Of a DNA stretch of 64,000 bases, positions 10,842 through 21,175 are shown one piece after another. Position numbers and translations under genes: made by a program. How positions within the stretch are numbered: position 1 is the first letter of the stretch; the number at the start of each line of letters is the position of its first letter. Below the pieces are notes generated by a model. The model had not been told where the DNA came from, made no database searches, and saw only the letters and a program-made list of their open reading frames with translations. This DNA is from Paenibacillus sp. DMB5 (lineage in GTDB: Bacteria; Bacillota; Bacilli; Paenibacillales; Paenibacillaceae), in contig NZ_LRAC01000087.1 of assembly GCF_001517085.1 (NCBI RefSeq), forward strand, positions 84,703 to 148,702, read 5' to 3'.

Positions 10842-11753
10842 ATGTACGAATGGAATGAGATGGTCCAGCGGATGATTGACTGGATTGACGGTGATCTTAC
10901 GGACGCGCCAACCCTGCTGCGGATGTCAGAGCAGCTTGGCTACTCGCCGTACTACTGCACCAGGCAGTTTCATGCCCTGACCGGAATGACGGTGCGGGAC
11001 TATATCCGGCTGCGGCGGATCAGCCGTGCCGCCCTGGAGCTCCGCGATACGGATGACCGTATTCTGGATATAGCCGTAAAGTACGGATTTTCATCGCAGG
11101 AGGCGTTCTCGCGGGCGTTTGTGAAGGCTTTTAAGCTGACGCCCGGAGCGTACCGTACAGCCCGCAGCCCCATTCCGCTGGCCATTCGTGCCGAGGTATT
11201 CTCCCCTTATCACTACTTGATGAAGGAGCGGGAAAAAATGCGGGAGGTTCATCTGCAGGCAGCGGAGATTAAGCTGGAGTTCATACCGGCCCATAAATTT
11301 ATCGGGATCTGGGACCCGGATTCGGTCAACTACGGCGGATTTTGGAACAACGGTCATAACTGTGACGAGGTGTCAGGAACACTGGAGAGCATGTCCCATC
11401 ATACGCTGGAGGGGCAGCTGGGCCAGACGGCCGGATGGTTCTACGTGAACGGGCACAAGGGCTATCTGTACGGAATCCCGGTGCCGGCTGATTATACCGG
11501 GGAGATTCCGGAGGGAATGGAGTGCCGGGACATCCCGGCTTCGGAGTACCTGGTCTTTTTTCATCCGCCGTTTGATTACCTTCAGGATAACGGGGCGGTA
11601 ATGCGCACAGTGGAGGAAGTGGCCTGGAATTATGATCCTTCACAGATGGGCTACGTCTGGGACGAGGAAGTGAAGCAGGATTACCAGCGCCATTTTCCGG
11701 AGGGTTACGGCTACGCCGTGCTGCGGCCGGTGAAGAAGGCCGGCTCGGAGTAA
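10842..11753 (+). CDS. AraC-family regulator with GyrI-like effector domain
   Basis: A 303-residue transcription regulator. Two helix-turn-helix units are at the N-terminus (about residues 5-105; RISRAALELR and ILDIAVKYGFSSQEAFSRAF). The C-terminal part (about 130-303) resembles the GyrI/AraC-effector fold that binds small hydrophobic molecules, as in Rob and BmrR-type proteins. ATG 10842 is chosen because AAGGAGAG lies eight bases upstream; the longer frame from 10812 lacks a site. TGcTATGAT at 10808-10816 is a candidate extended -10. The gene is 3' of the c-di-GMP gene and convergent with the HTH-BtrH gene. Its target is not evident. Confidence 0.8.
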   Translation: MYEWNEMVQRMIDWIDGDLTDAPTLLRMSEQLGYSPYYCTRQFHALTGMTVRDYIRLRRISRAALELRDTDDRILDIAVKYGFSSQEAFSRAFVKAFKLTPGAYRTARSPIPLAIRAEVFSPYHYLMKEREKMREVHLQAAEIKLEFIPAHKFIGIWDPDSVNYGGFWNNGHNCDEVSGTLESMSHHTLEGQLGQTAGWFYVNGHKGYLYGIPVPADYTGEIPEGMECRDIPASEYLVFFHPPFDYLQDNGAVMRTVEEVAWNYDPSQMGYVWDEEVKQDYQRHFPEGYGYAVLRPVKKAGSE

Positions 11754-11828
11754 GAACGGATATATGAAATGAAGAATGAAGCCGCCTGTCTGGGCGGCTT
11801 TTTGTTGTTGGCTTCCGGGTGCTGGAAC

Positions 11829-11990
11829 GGCGGATGGACGAAATGAGAGGCAAAAATGCCTCTGATTCCGCCGAAAGTGGGCGGATAGATGAAATGAGAG
11901 GCAAAAATGCCTCTGAATCCGCCGAAAGCAGGCGGATAGATGAAATGAGAGGCAAAAATGCCTCTCATTTCGCCGAAAGTGGGCGGACGG
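11829..11990 (+). repeat. 51-bp tandem repeat, three copies plus a partial fourth
   Basis: Units start at 11829, 11880 and 11931, with a partial unit at 11982. Each holds a short palindrome, GAGGCAAAAATGCCTC, followed by tCCGCCGAAAGt-like sequence. It fills the gap between two convergent genes. The period is a multiple of three, so frames stay open on both strands, but nothing suggests translation. Confidence 0.85.
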
Positions 11991-12038
11991 GCCAAGACCA
12001 TTAGGCCCAGTACCGCTCCTTTAACCATTAGCAGCAGC

Positions 12039-13829
12039 CTACTGTAACTGGGCCTGCTCCAGTATCGCTGCTGCCAGCTCATCGCCGCGCTGGTCAAGCC
12101 CGGCGATTGTTTGCAGCAGCTCTGCCTGCCGCCTGCGGCTCTCCCGGTTCCAGAGCTGCTTAGGGGAGGCCTGCGCTTCAAGGACGGCCGGCAAAGGCAT
12201 ATTGTTGTAATAAGAGCTGAGCAGTGTATCCATCTGTTCATAATCGGCGGCCATCTCGCTCATAAGCGCAGATGCTGAGGGGTGCTGCATCAGACCCAGT
12301 GAGGCCTTCAGATAGACGGCTGCACTTCTCCGGGCATCAGCCAGCGCCATCATGCAGAAATGATTGACACTATACCGGCGAATGAAGGTTCTGGCATCTG
12401 CAGCTGTATACCACTCCTCATCAAGCAGGCCTTCCTGCCAGGAAGCCAGCGCCTTATATCCCGTATGATAGCCCGGCTGATCGTTCGTCTGCATCGCCTC
12501 GAGCTTGATCCGGAGTGAAGCGTACAGGCTGTCCAGTGCTTGCGGAATATCACCATGCCTTTCCAGATAGAGCAGCTTATACGGCCAGTGGTCTACGTAC
12601 AGATAACCCTTGCTGCTCTTCATGGCCTCCTGAAACTCGGGATCATCCTTCAGCTCCGTAAAGGTCTCCTCATCGAAATAGCTGCGGCACAGCAGCGTGT
12701 TTCCGTTATCTAGATAGCCGGTAATGACTCCCCACTCGGGAGCTACCCTCAGGTTTAGGGCCACCGGCAGGCGCTGATGATGGAGGCTCTCCATGATGGT
12801 GAGCTTTTCCTGTTTCCGTTCCTCGGATGTCAGCCGGTTTGCCCAGCTGGCTTTGAGGCCGTATGCCTGGATGACTGGCGTGGTAAAGTCATAGGCGGCG
12901 AGGGCGTCGGCTGCGCTATAATCCCATACCGGGGCAAAAGCGGCTCTCCAGCAAGCCCCGGAAACGCCCATCACTGCTTCGTAGCTGGTTTCGATTCCCA
13001 TGACAGACAAGGAGGTGTAGAGCGCCCCCGCCCATGAGCAGTCCATTCCTCTGCCGAAGCCGAGCTGGTTTACCTTTTCGATAATGCGATGCCGGCGGCC
13101 TGATTCCGCTGCAAACAGCCGGGACCGGTCAGGGGTGTAATGAATCCGTTCCCCCTCGGCGCAGCTTACTGCATGAATCCCGTCCGCATTCAGATAGACG
13201 AGCAGCAGATATTCACTGCCCTCATGTCCCATTGTGCTTGGAAAAAGCTCCTGATCGACAGTAAATTGCGTCCATTCAAAATAAGCATAGTGCTTCATCT
13301 TTTGCAATACATCCCGCCCGGACCGTTCATTGCCGTATGCGGCATGAACAAAGGTAAGACCGCTTTTGCCCAAAGGATAATCTTGTGAATGTACATCAAT
13401 CTGCAAAAGCTGCCCCTTGAGTACAAACGTTAAATAAATCCCGGAGGGGGTCCCGTATTTGACAAGGAGCAGCTTAGCCCGGTCACTGTGCAGTAATCCC
13501 TGGAAAAACTGGTCACCGAGACTTAATGTGAGCGTATTTCCGGTTATGAGCTGGTTTACCCAATGAGTGACGTTCTGCTGTTCATTACCGTCGGTATAGA
13601 CGGCGGAGAGCACAGCAAGCTCCTGCGGCAGCAGAAGGCTGTCAATGGAATGCCCCAGAACAGCAGAAAGGAGCGGAAGGGTAGAGGTGTCAGGCAGGGA
13701 TCTGCCGGTCTCCCATTTGGATACGGCCTGGGCGCTGACATGCAGCTGTTCAGCCAGCTGCTCCTGGGACAGCTGTTTTTCTCTCCGCAGTATGGCGATT
13801 CGTCTGCCGACCTGTTCACTATTGATCAT
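12039..13829 (-). CDS. XRE-family HTH fused to BtrH_N-like domain
   Basis: A 596-residue protein with a Cro/C1-type helix-turn-helix at residues 5-65 (LSQEQLAEQLHVSAQAVSKW). A long middle region follows, then a BtrH-N-like (C39-peptidase-related) domain from about residue 255, with C264 in GMDCSWAGAL. BtrH belongs to butirosin biosynthesis and this fold occurs as an acyl- or peptidyl-transfer domain; its role here is unknown. The start at 13829 is chosen because GGGAG lies upstream; the frame's longer 5' part contains the likely -10 TATAAT (13869-13874, minus strand). A perfect 8-bp palindrome CGACGTCG (13854-13861) between -10 and start could be an autoregulatory site. It is convergent with an AraC gene. 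Confidence 0.7.
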   Translation of the reverse strand: MINSEQVGRRIAILRREKQLSQEQLAEQLHVSAQAVSKWETGRSLPDTSTLPLLSAVLGHSIDSLLLPQELAVLSAVYTDGNEQQNVTHWVNQLITGNTLTLSLGDQFFQGLLHSDRAKLLLVKYGTPSGIYLTFVLKGQLLQIDVHSQDYPLGKSGLTFVHAAYGNERSGRDVLQKMKHYAYFEWTQFTVDQELFPSTMGHEGSEYLLLVYLNADGIHAVSCAEGERIHYTPDRSRLFAAESGRRHRIIEKVNQLGFGRGMDCSWAGALYTSLSVMGIETSYEAVMGVSGACWRAAFAPVWDYSAADALAAYDFTTPVIQAYGLKASWANRLTSEERKQEKLTIMESLHHQRLPVALNLRVAPEWGVITGYLDNGNTLLCRSYFDEETFTELKDDPEFQEAMKSSKGYLYVDHWPYKLLYLERHGDIPQALDSLYASLRIKLEAMQTNDQPGYHTGYKALASWQEGLLDEEWYTAADARTFIRRYSVNHFCMMALADARRSAAVYLKASLGLMQHPSASALMSEMAADYEQMDTLLSSYYNNMPLPAVLEAQASPKQLWNRESRRRQAELLQTIAGLDQRGDELAAAILEQAQLQ

Positions 13830-13945
13830 TATTTTTTCTCCCGGATTCAAATTCGACGTCGTACTTCCATTATAATTCCATCCGGTGTAATGAACAGCGA
13901 TTAGAGCAGGGGGAGCGCCGCAGAAAATCAACTGCCGGTTGACCG

Positions 13946-14965
13946 CTAGGTGGACTTCAGCTCGCCTTGAAGCTGATTAAGGATAGAGGCATGCCAGGGA
14001 TACAGCTCGCCGGGGGAAATAGAGAAGAATTTGAGTTTATCCACTGTGATCCGGTCTCCGGCAACCGAGGTAAAACGGATAAAAGGCTCTGCCGACAGCA
14101 GAGACATGCCCGCCCTGACCGTCCAATCTTCTACAGGGAGGGTGTCATGTGACAGCAGGAGCTTCAGCAGATCATAAAAGGTTTTGTGCATCACATTAAG
14201 CGGATATCCCGGACATTCCAGACTGATGAGATAAGTATCGATTTCGTGCCAGTAATGGTCTATGGCCGCCTGCCGGTTCTTCAGGCTTTCCGGAGAAAAG
14301 TCACCGGTATCCATAATCCGCATCAGGCCTGTTCCCCAGCCTGCCGGTGTCCACGGAAGTGTGCGGCTCAGATGAAACAGCCATTTCGGATGCGGCACAT
14401 ACTCACCGTTGGCGGTGAATAAGGCTTCGATTAGCTGAGCGGCTGCTGTATTCAGCATGGCATGCCCCTGCACGGTGTCTCCCCGGTGCAGCCAGATATC
14501 GCCGGCCAGCCGGTAATGCCACCAGCAGTTGAACATCACGCCTTCAGCCTGCAGCCGCCCCGGACGTTCGGCCAGCTTCGTGCGGATGAGTCCGGCGATA
14601 TGCCCCTCGGGATCATGCAGTATCCCTGCATAGGACAGATCCCACAGGGCTGTACTGTCCCAAATCTTCTCCAGCTCTTCTTCCAGGCTTACAGCCTTGA
14701 TATCATAGAGGTAGCCGCCAATTCTGGTTATGCCGAGCGGCAGCGGGGAACACCCGCCGGTCCACAGTGCATACTGCCTTGCCTCCAGATAAAAAACCAG
14801 ATCAATCTCCGATAACTCATCGGCATATCCCCGTGAGCATCCGCCGTTCAGGGTTATTCCGCAGACTCCCTCCAGGGCAGTAAAACCGGGCAGCCGTTCA
14901 TCCAGCTCCTTCAGCATGCCGGCAAGCAGATTTGGGCTGGTTACTGTTACATACGGTCTATTCAT
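13946..14965 (-). CDS. Nucleotidyltransferase-fold protein (DUF4037-like)
   Basis: A 339-residue protein. Residues around 40-60 (GITLNGGCSRGYADELSEID) match the GxSxG...D/E-x-D signature of the polymerase-beta-like nucleotidyltransferase fold. The remainder is helical, as in DUF4037 and aminoglycoside-nucleotidyltransferase relatives. It may transfer a nucleotide to a small molecule or be an inactive relative. The ATG at 14965 fits best because GAGG lies eight bases upstream. It lies 5' of the HTH-BtrH gene on the same strand with a 116-bp gap, so co-transcription is possible but a promoter is also present. Confidence 0.6.
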   Translation of the reverse strand: MNRPYVTVTSPNLLAGMLKELDERLPGFTALEGVCGITLNGGCSRGYADELSEIDLVFYLEARQYALWTGGCSPLPLGITRIGGYLYDIKAVSLEEELEKIWDSTALWDLSYAGILHDPEGHIAGLIRTKLAERPGRLQAEGVMFNCWWHYRLAGDIWLHRGDTVQGHAMLNTAAAQLIEALFTANGEYVPHPKWLFHLSRTLPWTPAGWGTGLMRIMDTGDFSPESLKNRQAAIDHYWHEIDTYLISLECPGYPLNVMHKTFYDLLKLLLSHDTLPVEDWTVRAGMSLLSAEPFIRFTSVAGDRITVDKLKFFSISPGELYPWHASILNQLQGELKST

Positions 14966-15098
14966 ATTCATCACCTCACTCTCAATATATAGCAGGCCGC
15001 AGGAAGAAGCATTGGAGTTTTTTTATGAAATTTAAAAAATAGCTTGCGCGATTCTGAAATCCATGGTATATTCATTCTTGTGCCGCGATAAATGATTT

Positions 15099-15182
15099 GC
15101 GGTCGTGGCGGAATTGGCAGACGCGCACGGTTCAGGTCCGTGTGGTAGCAATACCGTGGAGGTTCGAGTCCTCTCGACCGCA
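15099..15182 (+). tRNA. tRNA-Leu (anticodon CAG)
   Basis: An 84-base class II tRNA with a seven-base acceptor stem (GCGGTCG with CGACCGC), discriminator A, D-arm with AATTGGCAGA, anticodon CAG at 15133-15135, a long variable arm and T-loop GGTTCGAGTCC. CCA is not encoded. Confidence 0.95.
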
Positions 15183-15192
15183 TAACAGCAAA

Positions 15193-15233
15193 GAAGCTTC
15201 CGAATTGCCCTTGGGCAGTGCGGAAGCTTTTTT
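15193..15233 (+). terminator. Terminator after tRNA-Leu
   Basis: AAGCTTCCG and CGGAAGCTT form a stem with an inner hairpin (TTGCCC/GGGCAG), followed by a T run. Confidence 0.85.
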
Positions 15234-15371
15234 CATTATATCGGTTTGGATGCATGGCGAGTGAGGCTGTGGTGTCGGTACATAGTTTAGGTTACAGGGT
15301 TCGGAGTTTGGAGTGTGGACTGCCGAGTGCTAGTGCTGAGTGTCGCGAGCTGGTGGTAGCTGAAACTTGGG

Positions 15372-15556
15372 CTAACGGACACCAGAGGTCTTATTTTCCC
15401 GGAAAAGCACCTTCCGCTCGGCTAACGGACCGTAATGATTTTATTTACCCTCAAACTGCGGTTGCTGAGGCTAGAATTGGTAGATAAGGTTACTGGAGTC
15501 CGTTAGCATGTCCCAAAAGCGACTTTGGCTTAATTAACGTCATCTGAGTCCGTTAG
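15372..15556. repeat. CTAACGGAC inverted repeat element, copy A
   Basis: CTAACGGAC lies at 15372-15380 and 15422-15430. Its inverse GTCCGTTAG lies at 15498-15506 and 15548-15556. Left arms are 50 bp apart, right arms are 50 bp apart, and the inner pair spans 85 bp. Nothing else is seen in the 15240-15819 gap; the open frame there shows no sign of coding. Confidence 0.8.
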
Positions 15557-15819
15557 CGCAGAAAGGGCGGGGTGTGTGGAGCGGACAGCCGAACTCCCCA
15601 GCCTCCGCATCAGGCAGCGTAGAAATAGTTAGTCGCTGCCATCCAGCTGGTCCATAGTCAGCCCGGAGCCGAGCCCGTCTAACTAGCCTACGTCAGCCCG
15701 GAGCTGCCCCGCCCAATCAGCATGCGTCACCTCGAAACAGCCGCGCCCGCCCAGCAGGCGCATATGCCAGCCCCACAACAGCCCTCGCCACCTAGCCGTC
15801 GCTTAGCTTCACTCTCCCA

Positions 15820-16734
15820 TCAATAGGACAACAAGGCCGAGCCGGCTCCCGGTGCCGCCTGCTGCTGCTTGCGGAAGGCAGACGGCGACATGCCGGCCAG
15901 CTTGTTGAAGATCCGGTTGAACTGCGAGAAGCTGGTGAATCCGCACTGCTCGGCAATGCCGGATATTTTGAGACGGCTATGGATCAGCAGATGCTGGGCT
16001 TTGCGGACCCGGGTGGTCTGGATGTACTCGGTCAGAGTGGAGCCGGTAACTCTTTTGAACTGATGCGATAAATAATAAGGACTGGTGTAGAACTCCGTAG
16101 CAATAGAATCCAGCGACAGCTCGCTGCTGTAATTGCTGTTAATGTAGGCGGTGATGGAGTATATTTTCTGCGCTGCGCTACTACCGGCTTCCTCCAGCAC
16201 ATAGCTGTTCTTATCCTGCTGCTGGCATAAGGCGCACAAAAACTGCTGGAACAGTGTATGAACCAGTACCGGGTTCAGCGGAGAATCACTGTGTGACAGG
16301 GTGAAAATGGCGTTAAGCGGATCGAATACGGTACTGCGCGGCTCACCCGTCAGCCGGTAGATCGGCACCTCTTCCGAAAAGGGAAGCAGCATGTTTTTGT
16401 AAGCGTTCTCCAAACCGGGTATGCCGGCAGGTATGGCGAAGTTGATGATCAGCCGCTTATGCGGAGGGCCTTCCGGATACTGGGTCATATGCAGCAGATA
16501 AGGACGGAGCAGGACGATGTCGTACTTGCGCAGAGCGTGGATTTTACCGTCAATGACGTGGGTGGCCCGGGAATCCATCAGAATATGAATCTCATAAAAA
16601 TCATGCTCATGCTGGAACTCCATATTGATATTGTGCGAACGTTCATCGTAGTCAAAATAATAAAAAAGCGGATCGCCTGGCGTGTTAATGTTAACGCTAT
16701 ATCCCTGCTCATATAATAAGCCGTTTTCAAGCAT
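15820..16734 (-). CDS. AraC-family regulator with cupin sensor domain
   Basis: A 304-residue regulator. The N-terminal half is a cupin-like sugar-binding domain (HEHDFYEIHILM, LLRPYLLHM). The C-terminal hundred residues hold two HTH units (LSLDSIATEFYTSPYYLSHQ and ISGIAEQCGFTSFSQFNRIF). It is transcribed away from the GH38/GH105 operon, so it probably activates those genes in response to a sugar; this is inference from position. GAGAGG lies close upstream of the ATG. A minus-strand promoter is visible. The C-terminus is Ala/Gly-rich and short. Confidence 0.85.
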   Translation of the reverse strand: MLENGLLYEQGYSVNINTPGDPLFYYFDYDERSHNINMEFQHEHDFYEIHILMDSRATHVIDGKIHALRKYDIVLLRPYLLHMTQYPEGPPHKRLIINFAIPAGIPGLENAYKNMLLPFSEEVPIYRLTGEPRSTVFDPLNAIFTLSHSDSPLNPVLVHTLFQQFLCALCQQQDKNSYVLEEAGSSAAQKIYSITAYINSNYSSELSLDSIATEFYTSPYYLSHQFKRVTGSTLTEYIQTTRVRKAQHLLIHSRLKISGIAEQCGFTSFSQFNRIFNKLAGMSPSAFRKQQQAAPGAGSALLSY

Positions 16735-16767
16735 ATCCTCTCACCGCCTTACTCCGTTATTTTCTCC

Positions 16768-16797
16768 ATTATAGGTTTGAAAAAGCAAAATATGCAA
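16768..16797 (-). promoter_or_regulatory. Promoter of the divergent AraC gene
   Basis: On the minus strand, TTGCAT and TATAAT are 18 bp apart, 34 bases upstream of the AraC start. Confidence 0.55.
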
Positions 16798-16848
16798 TAA
16801 ATACTCCCCATTCCCGCAAATAAAGCATAGTTTTTGAGCTGGAGGATT

Positions 16849-16857
16849 TGTTATATT
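16849..16857 (+). promoter_or_regulatory. Extended -10 element of the GH38 operon
   Basis: TGtTATATT is an extended -10 motif with no clear -35, as expected for a promoter dependent on an AraC-type activator. The site lies between the divergent AraC and GH38 genes. Confidence 0.4.
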
Positions 16858-16890
16858 GGCGGTATGAAAACGGATACAAGGAGTGAGAGA

Positions 16891-19800
16891 ATGTTTTTGA
16901 CGGAGGAAAAGCTGATCCGGCGGCAGGCCGAGGTCGGCAAATACAGATATGTCAGAGTGAGTGAGCTTGCCGAGCTGGAGTTCGCGGAGGATGAGGACGG
17001 CAGAAATGGTGTTTATCCGGAGGAGGTCTCCTTTAACGGGACAATCCGGCTGAATGAGCAGTGGAGCGGGCGGGACCGCTATGTCTGGCTGCGTGCAGTG
17101 GCAGTGCTGCCTGAGAAGAAGGAAGGCTTTAAGATCGCAGGCCTGTTTGATTTCGGCAAGTCGGGGAGCTTCAATAACTCCGGGTTTGAATCGCTGCTGT
17201 TTGTGAACGGTTCGCCTTATCAGGGGGTTGATAACAACCACAGGGAAGTTATTTTCGATGATAAGCTTGGCGGCAGGGCGGTCGAGCTTGTCTTCCGGCT
17301 GTGGTCCGGTCTTGAGGGCGGCGGAGCGCCGAGGGTGCAGGAGCACAAGATCAGCGAGGCGATGATCGGATATCTGGATGAGCGGATCGATGATCTGTTC
17401 TATATGTCCCAGGCAGCGCTGGACACCTTCCGTTACCTGGGCCGGGACCAGCCGGAGAAGCAGTGGCTGAAGCAGGCGCTGGACGCTGCGTTCCGCGAGA
17501 TTGACTGGTCCGAGCCGGGCTCTGAAGAGCACGTCAGCTCCATGTACCGGGCAGGCGCCAGCCTGAACGGGGCGGTGGAGGCGATGCCCCAGACCTTTGA
17601 TGTCACGCTTACGGCACTGGGACATACCCATATTGATGTCGCCTGGCTCTGGCAGCTGAAGCATACCCGGGAAAAAGCGGCCCGTTCCTTCTCGACCGTC
17701 CTGCGGCTGATGCAGGAATACCCCGAATACCAGTTCATGCAGTCGCAGCCGCAGCTGTATGCCTATCTGGAGCAGGATTACCCCGAGCTGTTCGGGCAGA
17801 TCAAGGAGCGTATTAAGGAAGGGCGCTGGGAGCCGGAAGGAGCCATGTGGCTGGAATCGGACTGCAATATTCCGTCCGGTGAGTCGCTGGTGCGCCAGAT
17901 TCTGGCGGGCAAGCGATATTTCCGCGAACAGTTCGGCATCGATAGCAAGTATCTGTGGCTGCCTGATGTGTTCGGCTACAGCTGGGCGCTGCCGCAGATT
18001 TTGCGCAAGTCAGGTATTGATACTTTTATGACGACCAAGATCAGCTGGAACCAGTTCAACCGGATGCCGCATGATACGTTCTGGTGGCGCGGGATGGACG
18101 GCTCAGAAATATTGACTCATTTTATTACTACCTCGGAAAAAGACGGCGATGCCTACACCTACAACGGCCGGATGACCGCAGGGCTGCTGCGCGGCATCTG
18201 GAATTCATATCAGGATAAGGAAATTAATGACCACCTGATGTTTGCCTACGGCTGGGGCGACGGGGGCGGCGGGCCGACACGGGACATGCTGGAGCTGCGG
18301 CGGCGGTTCGACAAGCTTCCGGGTATGCCCAGGATTAAACCAGGCAGTGCGGGGGGCTACTTCAAAGGGCTGCATGAACGGATTGAAAAAACGGACGGAT
18401 ACGTGCATACCTGGAACGGCGAGCTGTACTTCGAGTGCCACCGGGGAACCTATACTTCACAGGCCAGCAATAAAAAATATAACCGCCGTCTTGAGCTCCT
18501 GCTGCGCGATGCGGAATGGCTGTATACGCTTGCCGGCGTGAGCCGCGGCGATCTGGCAGAGTCTTACCCTGCCGAGGAGCTGCGCGGCATCTGGGAGATT
18601 CTGCTGCGCAACCAGTTCCACGACATTATCCCGGGCTCCTCAATCAAAGAGGTCTATCAGGACAGTGACCTGGAATATGCCGAAGGGGAAGCCCGTTCAC
18701 TTGCTCTGATCAACGGTGCAGGGGAACCGGCTGGCGGAGATGAAAAAGACTCAGACGGGCGACGGTTCCTTACTGTGCTTGGAAGCTCGAATTGGGAGGG
18801 CCCGCGTTATCTGGAGCTGCCGGGCGATATTTCGGATGCTGCTGTTATTCAGTTTTCTGACGGCAGGCAGCCGGTACAGCAGCGCACTGCGGACGGCGGC
18901 TGGCTGGTGCATATCTCTTCCATGCCGGCTCTGGGTACAGAGGTCCTGGAAGCGGTGGCTCAACAGGCTGAAAGCTCACCGGAGGGAGAACAGCTGCTTG
19001 CTGATGCTGCTGAAGGCCGGCTAACCACTCCGCTGATTGAAGCGGTCTGGAACAAGCAGGGGCACTTCACCTCGCTGCGCGACCGCCGCAGCGGCCGGGA
19101 GATTCTGGCGCCGGGCCAGCGCGGCAATGTGCTTCAGGTGTTTGAAGATAAGCCGCTGGATTTCGAGGCATGGGATATTGATATTTTTTATCAGGAAAAA
19201 ATGACCGAAATCTCGCAGCTTACAGAATGCAGACTCACCGAGAATGGCCCGCTGCGGGCGGTGCTGCGCATGGGCTGGACGTATAACCGTACAACCATTA
19301 CCCAGGACATTATCTTCTACCGGGATACAGCGCGGATTGATTTCCGCACAGAAATGGACTGGCACGGGCATAACCAGCTGCTTAAGGTGGCCTTCCCCGT
19401 TGATGTTCATGCCACTGAAGCAACCTATGACATCCAGTTCGGCAATGTCAGACGGCCGACCCACTGGAATACAAGCTGGGATTATGCCGGTTTGAAACCG
19501 TGGGCCACCAGTGGGCGGATGTCAGCGAGCAGGGGTACGGCGTGGCGCTGCTCAACGACTGTAAATACGGCTACGACATCAAGGACAGCGTGCTGCGGCT
19601 GACGCTGCTGAAATCAGCTGTTCATCCGAATCCGGAGCAGGATCAGGGGCATCATGCTTTTACGTATGCGCTGTATCCGCATGAGGGTGATTTTGTCCTG
19701 GGCGGAGTGGTCCGGGAAGCCTGGGAGCTGAACAATCCGCTGCGTGCCGTGCCGGGCCGGCTGCCACTTAAACCGCTTTTCTCCATTGACGGGGGATATG

Positions 19801-20051
19801 TGCTGCTTGATGCGGTAAAGCGTTCCGAAGAAGGCGCTGATGTAGTGCTGCGTCTGCATGAGTATGCCGGTGCGCGCAGTCAGGTGCGGATTGAAAGCGG
19901 ATACGTTATTACTGCCTGGCAGGAGTGCAATCTGATGGAGGTGCCGGAAGGCGAGTGGCAGGCAGGAGAACTGAATTTTCAGATCAGACCTTATGAAATC
20001 AGAACGTTCAGAATCAGGCTGGGCCTGGAGCAGACAGGAGAGGGGAACTAA
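16891..20051 (+). pseudogene. GH38 alpha-mannosidase, frameshifted near 19490
   Basis: A cytoplasmic alpha-mannosidase of about 1050 codons that should release mannose from imported mannosides. The N-terminal beta-domain is followed by the GH38 barrel. HTHIDVAWLW carries zinc ligands H247 and D249; WLPDVFGYSWALPQ carries the predicted nucleophile D359. A helical middle domain and a C-terminal beta-sandwich follow. The first frame reads HWNTSWDYAG, then nonsense to 19602. The frame at 19500 carries on with GHQWADVSEQGYGVALLND, typical GH38 C-terminal sequence. One missing C in the GCCGG run near 19490 would restore DYARFETVGHQWAD. ATG 16891 is chosen because AAGGAGTGAG lies just before it and the -10 motif lies upstream. 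The gene is followed by GH105 with overlapping stop and start. Confidence 0.88.
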
Positions 20052-20053
20052 TG

Positions 20054-21175
20054 ATGAATGTAAAAGAAACACAGCTGGATCAGGCGGAAATCATCAGCAA
20101 GCTGAACAAGGTATCAGATAAGCTGCTGAATCTGGACCGGCCGGATAACGAAGCAGAGCTGCAAACCTTAGGCGAGGATGCCGGGCGGCGGGGCTATTTT
20201 GCCCGTGATTTCGGGATGGAGGAGTGGGACTGGCCGCAGGGCGTCGGGCTGTACGGCCTGCAGAAGCTGGACCGGCATTTTGCCGACGGGCGTTATTCTG
20301 CCTACGCCAAGCCGTGGATGGCCCGGCAGATGGACAAGGGGCTGCCTAGCCGGAATATCAATACGACCGCCCCGCTGTTGTCGCTGATGGAGCTGGATGA
20401 GGCGGAGGAGCTGAGCCTGGAGTGGGTGGAATGGCTGATGAACGGGCTGCCGCGCACTGTAGAGCAGGGTTACCAGCATGTCACAACCGGAGCCGACAAG
20501 AGTGAGGTTACACTCAATCAGAATGAAATCTGGATCGATACGCTGTTCATGGCCATTCTGTTCACGGCCAAGATGGGTGTGAAGTACGATAAGCCTGAGT
20601 GGCGGCAGACTTCGCTGCATCAGCTGCTGCTGCATATCAAATATCTGTATGACAAAAAGACCGGGCTGTTCTATCACGGCTGGCATTTCACCGGCCGCCA
20701 TAATTTCAGCGAAGCCTTCTGGTGCCGCGGCAACGGCTGGTTCAGCCTGGGGCTGCCGGAATATCTGGAGCTGATGCGCCCGTATCTGGAGGACGGCGTG
20801 TTCACGTATCTACAGCAGGTGCTGCAGGCACAGGCCGAAGCGCTGCTGGACTGCCAGAGCGCAGACGGGCTATGGCATACGCTGCTGGATGATCCAGACA
20901 GCTACACCGAGACTTCCGGCTCGGCAGCCATCGCTGCAGGTATTCTGCATGGCGTGCGCAGAGGGCTGCTGCCCGGGGAGTATGCGCAGCCGGCACTGAA
21001 GGCGATTCAGGCGGTGCTGGACCGGATCGACGCTGAAGGAACGGTGCTTGGTGTATCCGGCGGTACGCCGATCGGCAAAACCAGGGACGATTACAAGGGG
21101 ATTATTATTGCCCCGATGGCTTATGGCCAGGCGATGACGCTGGTTGCGCTCGGGGAAGCGCTGCATTATTGCTAA
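20054..21175 (+). CDS. GH105 (GH88-like) unsaturated glycuronyl hydrolase
   Basis: A 373-residue (alpha/alpha)6-barrel enzyme of the YteR/YesR type. These remove the unsaturated uronic acid left by pectin or rhamnogalacturonan lyases. Recognisable motifs are WDWPQGVGLYGL, NEIWIDTLFM (with the expected catalytic Asp) and EAFWCRGNGWFSLGLPEYL. No signal peptide is present, so it acts in the cytoplasm on imported disaccharides. It is translationally coupled to the GH38 gene: TAATG joins the GH38 stop to an ATG at 20051, and a second ATG at 20054 is better spaced from AGGAGAGG. Co-expression with an alpha-mannosidase suggests a glycan containing both mannose and uronic acid; this is inference. Confidence 0.85.
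   Translation: MNVKETQLDQAEIISKLNKVSDKLLNLDRPDNEAELQTLGEDAGRRGYFARDFGMEEWDWPQGVGLYGLQKLDRHFADGRYSAYAKPWMARQMDKGLPSRNINTTAPLLSLMELDEAEELSLEWVEWLMNGLPRTVEQGYQHVTTGADKSEVTLNQNEIWIDTLFMAILFTAKMGVKYDKPEWRQTSLHQLLLHIKYLYDKKTGLFYHGWHFTGRHNFSEAFWCRGNGWFSLGLPEYLELMRPYLEDGVFTYLQQVLQAQAEALLDCQSADGLWHTLLDDPDSYTETSGSAAIAAGILHGVRRGLLPGEYAQPALKAIQAVLDRIDAEGTVLGVSGGTPIGKTRDDYKGIIIAPMAYGQAMTLVALGEALHYC

Noticed and set aside
15218..15487. Plus-strand open frame of 89 codons after tRNA-Leu
   Set aside because: It starts in the terminator region and runs through the CTAACGGAC repeat; no ribosome binding site or homology.
15372..15556. CRISPR array
   Set aside because: The arms are inverted rather than direct, the 50-bp filler is itself conserved, and no cas genes are present.
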